Below are positions 56,321-64,000 of a stretch of DNA of 64,000 nucleotides, piece after piece (the stretch's first letter is position 1; each line of letters opens with the position of its first letter). The notes beneath the pieces are model-generated. The model was not told where the DNA came from. It searched no databases and worked only from the letters and a program-made list of their open reading frames with translations. The DNA is from Saccharospirillum alexandrii (GTDB taxonomy: Bacteria > Pseudomonadota > Gammaproteobacteria > Pseudomonadales > Natronospirillaceae), in the NCBI RefSeq assembly GCF_004000275.1, contig NZ_RCIP01000001.1, positions 1,232,749 to 1,296,748 of the forward strand, written 5' to 3'. Position numbers and translations under genes: made by a program.

Positions 56321-58312
56321 ATGCGCCTCTTTATTGCCGAAAAACCCAGCCTCGCCCGCGCCATTGCCGATGCCCTGCCCGGCACCGCCCGCAAAGAGAC
56401 AGGCTGCTTCCGCTTTGCCAGTGGCGATGTGGTGAGCTGGTGCATCGGCCACCTGCTAGAGCAAGCCGATCCGGATGCCTACGACCCTGCCTTTAAGCGC
56501 TGGAGTCACGATCACCTGCCGATCATCCCCAAGCAATGGCAGTGGGTACCCAGAAAGCAGGTAGGCGCTCAGCTAAGCGCCCTGCGCAAACTGGTGAAAG
56601 AAGCCGACCAACTCGTACACGCTGGAGACCCCGACCGAGAAGGCCAGTTACTGGTCGATGAAGTAATCGCTTACTTAAAGGTGCCCGCTGCCAAGAAAGC
56701 CGCCACCCAGCGCCTGCTGATTGCCGATTTAAACCAGGCCGCCATAGAGCGTTCATTACGCCAGTTAAAACCCAATGCCGATTTCCAGCCGCTGTCGACC
56801 TCTGCCCTCGCCCGCTCCCGGGCCGACTGGCTCTATGGCATTAACCTGACCCGAGCGATGACGCTCCAGGGCAAAGCCGCCGGGTACCAGGGCGTTTTAT
56901 CCATCGGGCGGGTGCAAACGCCGGTACTGGGGCTGGTGGTCGGGCGGGACGACAGCATCGAGGCCTTCGTCAGCAAACCCTTCTATGAAGTGATAGCCCT
57001 GCTGGAAACCGAACAGGGCGAGCGCTTCAACGCCAAATGGGTGCCCAGCGAAGCCTGCGAACCCTGGCTGGATGAGCAAGGCCGCAACCTCTCCCAACCG
57101 CTGGCGCAGAACGTGGTGCAGCGGGTGAGCTTCAAACCGGCCAGCGTCAGCCGGCTGGAGCAGAAAACCATTAACCAGCCAGCCCCTCTACCCCACAGCC
57201 TGTCTAGCCTGCAGATGGATGCCAACCGGGCCTTCGGCATGAGCGCCCAGCAAGTGCTCGACACGGCCCAGTCACTCTATGAGACGCACAAGGCCATTAC
57301 CTACCCGCGCTCCGATAGCCGCCACCTGCCTGCCGAGCACTTTGCCGAAGCGACAGCGGTAACCAAAGCGATAGAGACCAGCCTGACCAACCTGAACCAT
57401 TCGGGCTTTACCGACACCGGCGGCCGCCTGAACCTGAAACAGAAAAGCAAAGCCTGGAACGACGCCAAGGTAGGCGCGCACCATGCCATCATCCCCACCC
57501 AGCGCAGCCTTACCCGGCTGAATGCCGATGAGCTTAAAGTCTACAGCCTGGTCTGCCGCAACTATTTAGCGCAGTTCATGCCGGTGTGGAAAAAACTCGA
57601 TACCAAAGTAGACGTGACCATAGAAAACGGACTGTTCCGGGCCTGCCAGACCGATACTCACGACCTGGGCTGGAAGGCCCTGTTCCCAAGTGCCCGCAAC
57701 ACAGAAGAGGCAACAACCGCCCCACCCTTACCGGCACTGAAAGAAAGCCAACCCCTGCAGTCGCTGCAGGCCGAATGCATGGAAAAACACACCACCCCAC
57801 CCAAACCCTTCACCGAGGCCACCTTACTCGCTGCGATGACTGGCATCAGCCGCTTCGTAAGCGATGCCACCCTGAAAAGCATTCTGAAAGAAACCGACGG
57901 GCTGGGCACCGAAGCCACCCGGGCTGGCATTATCGAACTGCTGTTCAAGCGCGACTTTTTACAGCGGCAGGGCAAGAACATACACGCCACCCAGGCCGGG
58001 AAAGCGCTGATTCACGCTCTGCCCGAACGGATTACCCAGCCGGATTTAACCGCCCGCTGGGAATCGGTGCTTGGGGACATAGCGAGCAAGAAGGCACGTT
58101 ATGATGATTTGATGAAACCCTTGGAGCAGGGGTTAACTGAATTGTGTGGTCAGCTTAGGACGCTGGTGCCAACGGGCCTGGCTGGCCTGGGTAGGAAGCC
58201 TGGGAAAGCCTTTGGTAGGAAGCGTAAGGCGAAGCAGGCCGTAGGTCCCAAAAAGGCAGGTGCCAGATCCAAGCCAAAACCAACCCCAAAGTCCCATTCC
58301 CGTTCGCACTGA
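56321..58312 (+). CDS. topB: DNA topoisomerase III TopB
   Basis: 663 residues, type IA topoisomerase. The Toprim domain starts MRLFIAEKPSLARAIADALPG and has the acidic DPDREGQLLVDE motif. The catalytic Tyr is in the ITYPRSDSRHLP segment. Long TopoIII inserts (FGMSAQQVLDTAQSLYE, ALSKSILKETDGLGTEATRA-like) fit. The tail is basic (FGRKRKAKQAVGPKKAGARSKPKPTPKS) without zinc fingers. The stop codon lies within CTGAGCCTGTCGAAG, a common dispersed repeat motif, so the last residues may come from repeat insertion. It is the last gene with host-like composition. Confidence 0.95.
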   Translation: MRLFIAEKPSLARAIADALPGTARKETGCFRFASGDVVSWCIGHLLEQADPDAYDPAFKRWSHDHLPIIPKQWQWVPRKQVGAQLSALRKLVKEADQLVHAGDPDREGQLLVDEVIAYLKVPAAKKAATQRLLIADLNQAAIERSLRQLKPNADFQPLSTSALARSRADWLYGINLTRAMTLQGKAAGYQGVLSIGRVQTPVLGLVVGRDDSIEAFVSKPFYEVIALLETEQGERFNAKWVPSEACEPWLDEQGRNLSQPLAQNVVQRVSFKPASVSRLEQKTINQPAPLPHSLSSLQMDANRAFGMSAQQVLDTAQSLYETHKAITYPRSDSRHLPAEHFAEATAVTKAIETSLTNLNHSGFTDTGGRLNLKQKSKAWNDAKVGAHHAIIPTQRSLTRLNADELKVYSLVCRNYLAQFMPVWKKLDTKVDVTIENGLFRACQTDTHDLGWKALFPSARNTEEATTAPPLPALKESQPLQSLQAECMEKHTTPPKPFTEATLLAAMTGISRFVSDATLKSILKETDGLGTEATRAGIIELLFKRDFLQRQGKNIHATQAGKALIHALPERITQPDLTARWESVLGDIASKKARYDDLMKPLEQGLTELCGQLRTLVPTGLAGLGRKPGKAFGRKRKAKQAVGPKKAGARSKPKPTPKSHSRSH

Positions 58313-59030
58313 GCCTGTCGAAGTGTCTTGGGGAGTATAAAACCACTGAATTGAGCCCAGCAACCTAAAAGCGGACAGATGTGACACCTCTACTCAATAA
58401 ATACTTGCCAACTTCGTCACAGAGTGAGATGGTGTCGAAACAACGTTTTTCGCCTTGGTGTGCCCTGTAACCGGCCGGGCGGTAGCGAGTCTAATGCACT
58501 GTAACCGAGCTCATCCAACCCAGTTAATTCGGCACATATGGGAGTGGCTTTTAAAGACGAACATCCCAAGCTTTTCTGGATATTGAATCATTAGGTACCT
58601 CGGCGGAACTACTCAGTAGCGAAGGAATAAAGGAGAGTGTAACAACTGCCTATTTTGTTAATCTCAGCCCGCGCTGCTCAGCCCCAGGCAATCTGTGTTT
58701 GAGAACTTGGTCACATAGAATACTTCGGGTGCGACGCTGATACCGGAGATATTCCGGAATAAGAGTTTCCCGAGACACTGATGCCGAGAATAGTCAGCTG
58801 AAGCGACAGTTCTACCGGTTTTGATATGCGCCTTTAGTAAGGTTAGCAACAGTCCCGGGTCCTATATCACCGAGTCATAGCGGTATGGTTTAGTAAGCTT
58901 AAGGTCTTATTTGTCGGAATCATCGGCGAAAACGACGATGAAGATACTGTTACATGCCAATTCGATCACCACAGTTTTCTCAAAGCACATCAATTTCTGT
59001 TTGGCATTGTTTTGAAAATATGGAAATAAA
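58313..59030. other. 718-bp gap without a convincing gene; composition boundary
   Basis: No ORF of convincing codon use or start signal is seen. The first bases continue the CTGAGCCTGTCGAAG repeat. A CCGGA-GATAT-TCCGG hairpin is at about 58743-58757. The composition drifts from GC-rich to AT-rich toward the following gene. A promoter for that gene should be in the last 150 bp, but no clean -35/-10 pair was found. It may be decayed sequence at the edge of an island. No direct repeat that could be an attachment site was noticed. Confidence 0.5.
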
Positions 59031-62000
59031 ATGAGCAAAGATGTAAAACAACAAAGCAATCCATTCTCTACTGGAGGTGGCGGTGTAAACTTTGAAACTA
59101 GAGTTCAAGCTGCTTTTGCACTGTCATTATTAACAAAGTCTTGTGTTCCTTGTTTATCACAGAATATGAGGGCAAAAGAGCTAAAGTTTCAGAATAAATA
59201 TGATGGCGTAAATACTGATGACTTTGTTTTAGTTGCGACTGATAAAGCAAATAACCAAAGTCAACTTTTTGCTCAGATTAAGCACGAAATCACCATAAGT
59301 GGATCTGCTGATTCAATGTTCGCTGAAGTTATTAACAGTGCATGGAAAGATTTTAAAAACACTCAGTTTAATATTGAAAATGATTCAATTGCATTAATAA
59401 CAGGACCGTTACCCAAACTTGAAGTTAATAATACTCTTCCTATATTGGAATGGGCTAAATATTCATCAAACTCAGCAGACTTTATTAAAAAATTAGAAAC
59501 CAAAGGTTTTTCTAGTGAAGCTAAGGTTATGAAGCTAAATATATTCAGGGCACAATTAACCAGTGCTAACGAAGGAAATGCAATTACTGATGATGAATTA
59601 TGGCTTTTTTTAAAAGCTTTTCAGTTAATTTCTTTCGACTTAGATGCCAAATATTCAGTCGTTGCAAACTTGCTGTGCTCTTTGATTGAATGTTACTCGG
59701 ATGAATCGCCATCTCTTGTTTTGTCTAAATTAGTGGCTTGTGCTCAAGAATTTAACCAGAATGCAGGGACTCTAACTCAAGCTAATGTGCCAAATGAAGT
59801 TAAATTATTATTTGAGCCGACAAGTAAAGTAGATTTTGAAAATGATTTCTTAAAGCTTAAAGAGCGTGGTGACCATATATTTGATGGAATATCGAACACG
59901 ATTAATGGTTTTCATATAGATAGGCTTGAGCAAATAGCAGAAATATCTGAACTGTACGAGGTAAATGACTTTCTTTTTGTTACTGGTGCTAGAGGTATTG
60001 GCAAATCAGGAGTTGTTAAAGATTTTATCTCAACGAAAGGCAAAGATGTTCCTGTTTTCTATTTAAGAGCTGAAGACTTAGATAAAAGCCACCTTAACGA
60101 TGTATTCACATCTATCGGAATGAATTCTACGTTAGGGCAGATTGAAGGATACTTCTCGTTACTTAAAGAAAAAATACTTGTTATTGAATCTCTAGAAAAA
60201 GTTTTAGAGCCAAATTATCAAGATGCATTTATTGATTTACTTCAATACATAAAAAGGCAAGCGGGTTGGACCATTATTGCAACGGGCCGTGATTATGCAT
60301 ACCAACAACTTACTTTTAATTATCTTCAACCTAGTGCTATCCAGTTTGACAGTGTAAATGTGGAAGGACTTACTACGGATCAGATTAATCAAGTCAGTGA
60401 ACATATTCCTGAGCTAACAGGGCTAATATCTAATGATTCGTTAACTGAATTGCTTAAAGTACCATTTTTTATCGAGATTGCAGTAAGAGCTATTGGAAAT
60501 GGCGCACAATTTAAATCTGGTGATACTGAAGACGATTTTAGAAATACTGTCTGGGCAACAGTGATTTCAAAAGAGGCAGATAGAAAATTAGGAATGCCAG
60601 ATAAACGAAGAGCAACTTTTATTAATATTGCAAAACAACGAGCGAAAAAAATGTTGTTTGGTATTAGAGCTAGTGAGTTTGATCCTGAGGTCATTGCTAA
60701 ATTGGAAGAAGATCATTTAATTCACCGTGATCAGAAGTCTGCCACTATAAGTCCAATGCACGACGTATTAGAGGACTGGGCATTAGAAGAATACATTGAG
60801 AGCGAGTACGTAGAAAATTCACATGACTTAGTTAAATTTTTATTAACTATTGGTAATGAGCCTGCAATTAGTAGGGCCTTTCGGTTATGGCTATACAGAA
60901 AATTGAAATTTGATCATGCAACGAATGAATTTGTTGAAGAAGTATTGACCACTGATAGTATAGAAAGTTATTGGAAGGATGAGGCTATTGCAGCGATTAT
61001 GCAACATAGCTCGCCAGAAAATTTTCTATATTCTCTTAAGTCTCAGCTTCTAAAGGATGATTGCGCACTTTTGATCCGATTTTGCTTTATTCTAAGAATA
61101 ACCTGTCAAAGGCCAAGCTCACTATATAATTATTTATTGGTTAAAGATGAAAAGTCAGGAATTTTGAAAACTTTGTTCTTACAACCCTATGGCAATGGTT
61201 GGGAGGCACTGTTTAATTTTATCTATGAGGTTAAAGACGATTTGAGTAACTCTATGCTTACTCAAGTTGTTGAGGTGATAGATGAATGGTGTGGCCTTAT
61301 CAATATATATGAGGAACTGCCAAAAGCGTCACAAAAGGTTGGCTTGTTGAGTTTATGGTTGCTTGAACAGGTAAAAGATTCTTATCGTGATGAAAAGCGA
61401 AGAAAAAAAATACTTAATGCTGTATTAAAGGTTTCGACAGCAATTAAAGAAAAATTTGATGAATTAATGGAGCGGGATGTTTTCATCTCCAAGGTAAAAC
61501 CTAGAAGATTAAATTATGTTGATGAGCTGACTAGTTTAGCCCTTGTAGGCACTAATGTGCCTATGTTGTGTAAGCGTAATCCTGACTTTGTTGTTAAGCT
61601 TTCATTGCATGAATGGCTACTGCAAAAACCAGAAGAAGATGAGTTTGGCTATAGTTCTTATGGCCGAATTGATGTTGAAGAATCCTTTGGTTTAGATAGA
61701 GAACGTGATTTTTTTCCTACAAGTGGCTCTAAAGGCCCTTTTAGTTATCTTCTTCAATCAAAACCTAGATTAGCGTTAGATTTTATTATTAAGTTATGCA
61801 ACATAACGGCACAAAAGTATTCGGAATCTGAATTTGCTAAACCTTATGATAATGAAGAAGACACTATTTATGCTTATGAGACAGTAGTAAAGCAAGTGGA
61901 TATAACACTAAATGACGGCACAATAGTTAAGCAGTATGCATCACCCCACCTTTGGAAGGGTTATCGAGGGCAGTCTACGTTACCTTACCTGCTACAGTGT

Positions 62001-64000
62001 GGGCTAATGGCATTAGAAAACTGGTTAGTTGAATATGTCGATAATAGTGGAGAGGACAATGAAATAGAATGGATTTATGATTACTTGCTGAGAAAAAGCA
62101 ACTCTGTAATGCCTACATCTGTTTTATCCTCTGTGGCTACAGGCTTCCCTGATAAAGTAGGGAAAGCAGCATTTCCTTTACTGAAAACTGCTGATTTATA
62201 CCATTTAGATTTAATTCGAATGACACAAGAAATGGGCGGAAATGAAATGCACTTCTTCGGTCTTGATAGAGATGCATTATCGAAAATCTACATCGAAGAG
62301 AGAAGAAAAGCAGCACTTAGACAATGGAGAAAAGAGTCATTAGAAACCTTATTAACAAGGCTTCAGTTCGTAAGTGAGTTCAGGGATGGCGCTTTGAAAA
62401 TTGTTGATGAATTGATAAGTGAAGCGACTGCTCGTAATGAAAAAAAACTTCGGTATATGGTACACCGAGTTGATACGCGTACTTGGGAGGCCGTTGAAGA
62501 TAAAGAAAATGATCGAATATTACTTCAAAGCTCTTCTGAACTTCCTGCAGATTTAAAACAAGATCAACAAGAGTTTAATGAAAAGCGTGCGGTTGATAAT
62601 ATTGTAACTAGTTTGCATTTATGGGCAAGAAAATTATTAGAAGAAAAATTACTCGAAGAAAAATATTTTTCTTCATATCAAGACGCATTAATATCAGCAA
62701 AAAAATTACTCATTTCCTTACAAAAAGGTGAAATTCACAACTTTTACGATATGGCAGTTGGTACAATTACAACTGTTGCTGCTGTTTGTGTTAGAGATGA
62801 TCTTTTGAACTTAAGTAATGAGGATAAAGATTGGTGCCTAGGAGTTATCCTAGAGTCAATATTCATGCACGCAGATAATATGAATGGAACAACAGCCCAT
62901 GATAAGACTGATTATTATGGCTCTGGAGCGTGTGCATTTGTTTTACCTAAATTATTTGATTTAGAGCTAGATTCAGAACAAGAAGAGCATTTGAAGTTTG
63001 CTTTGGCAACTGCACTAACACATGAGAACCTTAATGTTTGTGCTTGTGCTGCTAAGGGGGTAAGGGAGTTTCTTTGGTCAAGAGACGCTGAATTAGCATC
63101 CCGTTGTATAGGTGGGATAGTTGAGTATGCAAGATTCCGAAGAGAAGATAGTGTGGTACGTAGGTTCTATCATTTACAAGGTGATGAATTGCAAGCCGCT
63201 CTCGAAAAATGGAATGCTCTTATAACAACATTTCGCAATGAATTAGTTGACGGAAAGTTTAAGCTTTCGGTTGACGATATTTCTTTGGAAAGCCATTGTT
63301 CATGGTTTCTTCATTTACCAATGTTAATGGTTCCATATTGTACTACGGATGATGTTCAGATTCAGTTGGTTAACAAGTTAGTGAATTTTGTGTTTGATAC
63401 TGAATATCAACATCATCGTTCAAGTGGTGATGAAAAAATAAATCATGATATAAAAAAACAGATGCAAGATTGCCTTTCTGAGCATGTTATTTACTCAAGA
63501 AATAATAATTTCATGCCCTTTAAAGAGTTATTAGTCTTGGGGTGTTCAAAAGCACCCAGCTTTATTTATTCGTTAACACTTTCATATCATGTCGCTGTGG
63601 AAAAAGAAGGTGATTATGATGCTATATGGACACTATGGAGCTTGTTAGCGCCACAAGCGCATAAGATAGCTTTGAATGATATTAACGATCGTTATATAGG
63701 CTTGCAGAATGATTTAAATCAGCTATTACGTGGAATGATGTATGCTGATTGCCCTTGGCAAGGTAATGAGAGCGAAGAAAGTGATATGAAACGAGGGGCA
63801 AATTATTTATTAGAATTTGCAAATGAATCTGCAAACAATAGCCATGTATTCGAAGCATTAGCATCATTAATGTATCAATTTCATGAAGTCTTCTTCGATA
63901 AAGGCATCCACTTATTAGCTTCAAAATTTTCTGGTAATTCAGAGCTTATCGGTAAACAAGTCAATACCGCTTTCTACTTGGAAATGGCAATAGGGCGCTA
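59031..64000 (+). CDS. Giant STAND/NACHT-like NTPase with N-terminal Cap4-like nuclease (putative antiviral, 3' end off window)
   Basis: One open frame of 1656 codons that runs off the right edge. The N-terminus NPFSTGGGGVNFETRVQAAFAL (residues 10-31) with Glu22, Asp64 (TDDFVLVA) and Gln82-Ile-Lys84 (FAQIKHE) fits a PD-(D/E)xK nuclease of the Cap4/DUF4297 type. Walker A is GARGIGKS (319-326, Lys325). A Walker-B-like strand ILVIES (382-387) has Glu in place of Asp, and TGRDYAYQQ follows as a sensor. The PMHDVLEDWALEEYI region fits the winged-helix end of STAND cores. The rest is helical, without repeats I can name. ATG at 59031 has a weak GGAAAT site. The gene is AT-rich with AGA, ATA and TTA codons unlike its neighbours, which indicates transfer. 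The layout matches Avs-type immune NTPases; relation to a named Avs type is not shown. Confidence 0.8.
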   Translation, partial: MSKDVKQQSNPFSTGGGGVNFETRVQAAFALSLLTKSCVPCLSQNMRAKELKFQNKYDGVNTDDFVLVATDKANNQSQLFAQIKHEITISGSADSMFAEVINSAWKDFKNTQFNIENDSIALITGPLPKLEVNNTLPILEWAKYSSNSADFIKKLETKGFSSEAKVMKLNIFRAQLTSANEGNAITDDELWLFLKAFQLISFDLDAKYSVVANLLCSLIECYSDESPSLVLSKLVACAQEFNQNAGTLTQANVPNEVKLLFEPTSKVDFENDFLKLKERGDHIFDGISNTINGFHIDRLEQIAEISELYEVNDFLFVTGARGIGKSGVVKDFISTKGKDVPVFYLRAEDLDKSHLNDVFTSIGMNSTLGQIEGYFSLLKEKILVIESLEKVLEPNYQDAFIDLLQYIKRQAGWTIIATGRDYAYQQLTFNYLQPSAIQFDSVNVEGLTTDQINQVSEHIPELTGLISNDSLTELLKVPFFIEIAVRAIGNGAQFKSGDTEDDFRNTVWATVISKEADRKLGMPDKRRATFINIAKQRAKKMLFGIRASEFDPEVIAKLEEDHLIHRDQKSATISPMHDVLEDWALEEYIESEYVENSHDLVKFLLTIGNEPAISRAFRLWLYRKLKFDHATNEFVEEVLTTDSIESYWKDEAIAAIMQHSSPENFLYSLKSQLLKDDCALLIRFCFILRITCQRPSSLYNYLLVKDEKSGILKTLFLQPYGNGWEALFNFIYEVKDDLSNSMLTQVVEVIDEWCGLINIYEELPKASQKVGLLSLWLLEQVKDSYRDEKRRKKILNAVLKVSTAIKEKFDELMERDVFISKVKPRRLNYVDELTSLALVGTNVPMLCKRNPDFVVKLSLHEWLLQKPEEDEFGYSSYGRIDVEESFGLDRERDFFPTSGSKGPFSYLLQSKPRLALDFIIKLCNITAQKYSESEFAKPYDNEEDTIYAYETVVKQVDITLNDGTIVKQYASPHLWKGYRGQSTLPYLLQCGLMALENWLVEYVDNSGEDNEIEWIYDYLLRKSNSVMPTSVLSSVATGFPDKVGKAAFPLLKTADLYHLDLIRMTQEMGGNEMHFFGLDRDALSKIYIEERRKAALRQWRKESLETLLTRLQFVSEFRDGALKIVDELISEATARNEKKLRYMVHRVDTRTWEAVEDKENDRILLQSSSELPADLKQDQQEFNEKRAVDNIVTSLHLWARKLLEEKLLEEKYFSSYQDALISAKKLLISLQKGEIHNFYDMAVGTITTVAAVCVRDDLLNLSNEDKDWCLGVILESIFMHADNMNGTTAHDKTDYYGSGACAFVLPKLFDLELDSEQEEHLKFALATALTHENLNVCACAAKGVREFLWSRDAELASRCIGGIVEYARFRREDSVVRRFYHLQGDELQAALEKWNALITTFRNELVDGKFKLSVDDISLESHCSWFLHLPMLMVPYCTTDDVQIQLVNKLVNFVFDTEYQHHRSSGDEKINHDIKKQMQDCLSEHVIYSRNNNFMPFKELLVLGCSKAPSFIYSLTLSYHVAVEKEGDYDAIWTLWSLLAPQAHKIALNDINDRYIGLQNDLNQLLRGMMYADCPWQGNESEESDMKRGANYLLEFANESANNSHVFEALASLMYQFHEVFFDKGIHLLASKFSGNSELIGKQVNTAFYLEMAIGR

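Noticed and set aside
58664-58849. 61-codon minus-strand ORF in the gap after topB
   Set aside because: No start signal or recognisable domain; it ends within sequence of mixed composition and is likely chance.
60389-60694. 101-codon minus-strand ORF inside the STAND gene
   Set aside because: Antisense to a continuous long frame carrying the NTPase core; no supporting signals.

Overview
The window reads as the chromosome of a marine or halophilic gammaproteobacterium of the broad Oceanospirillales/Pseudomonadales kind. This rests on gene order and gene style; a Saccharospirillum/Reinekea-like relative is plausible, but no rRNA is present to settle it. From about 14 to 43 kb the layout follows the order known from many Gammaproteobacteria (iscR, [Fe-S genes], ndk, rlmN, pilW, ispG, hisS, yfgM, bamB, der, xseA, guaB, guaA, tadA). 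Three things differ: the usual ISC genes are replaced by a SUF set, rodZ is missing, and extra genes sit between blocks.

Region by region. 0-3.4 kb: sugar and osmolyte genes on the minus strand (a mannosyl/glucosyl-3-phosphoglycerate phosphatase fragment, a glycerate-kinase-like gene, a DUF3581 gene, a PfkB sugar kinase). The first two lie behind what looks like a sigma54 promoter with two NtrC boxes. 3.6-7.1 kb: tRNA-Glu with its promoter, a membrane-anchored coiled-coil protein overlapping aceK, and small envelope proteins. 7.3-10 kb: glgC-glgA. 10-14 kb: an MFS carrier, tadA, a decayed sodium:calcium antiporter gene and a lipoprotein. 14-19 kb: guaA, guaB and xseA, with an inverted-repeat element between guaB and xseA. 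19-24.7 kb: an AttH-like secreted protein with its FtsX-type ABC transporter, a ChaC-like enzyme and an unknown exported protein. 24.6-33 kb: der, bamB, yfgM, hisS, ispG, pilW, rlmN, ndk. 33.2-42.9 kb: a GGDEF/EAL protein and a nine-gene Fe-S assembly cluster (iscR-iscS-sufBCDS-sufA-sufT-sufE) under a sigma70 promoter overlapped by a textbook IscR type 1 site. 43.1-50.8 kb: a branched-chain-amino-acid-type ABC transporter interlaced with an acyl-CoA synthetase, then a 2OG-Fe(II) oxygenase. 51-52 kb: two complementary bacterioferritin subunits. 52-58.3 kb: an L-lactate permease, glnS and topB.

At about 58.3 kb the sequence changes character. After topB comes a roughly 700-base stretch without a convincing gene, then a strongly AT-rich single reading frame of at least 1656 codons that runs off the window. 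It has an N-terminal PD-(D/E)xK (Cap4/DUF4297-like) nuclease signature, a P-loop STAND/NACHT-like NTPase core and a long helical C-terminal part. That is the architecture of antiviral STAND (Avs-like) immune proteins, and it is the strongest candidate here for a poorly described system, probably at the edge of a defence island.

Between genes there is also a family of at least four long palindromic repeats (near 18.9, 52.1, 54.1 and 56.1 kb). They share a central core built on GGCGTGAAYCCRTCCATGG, but their stems differ between copies while staying self-complementary.
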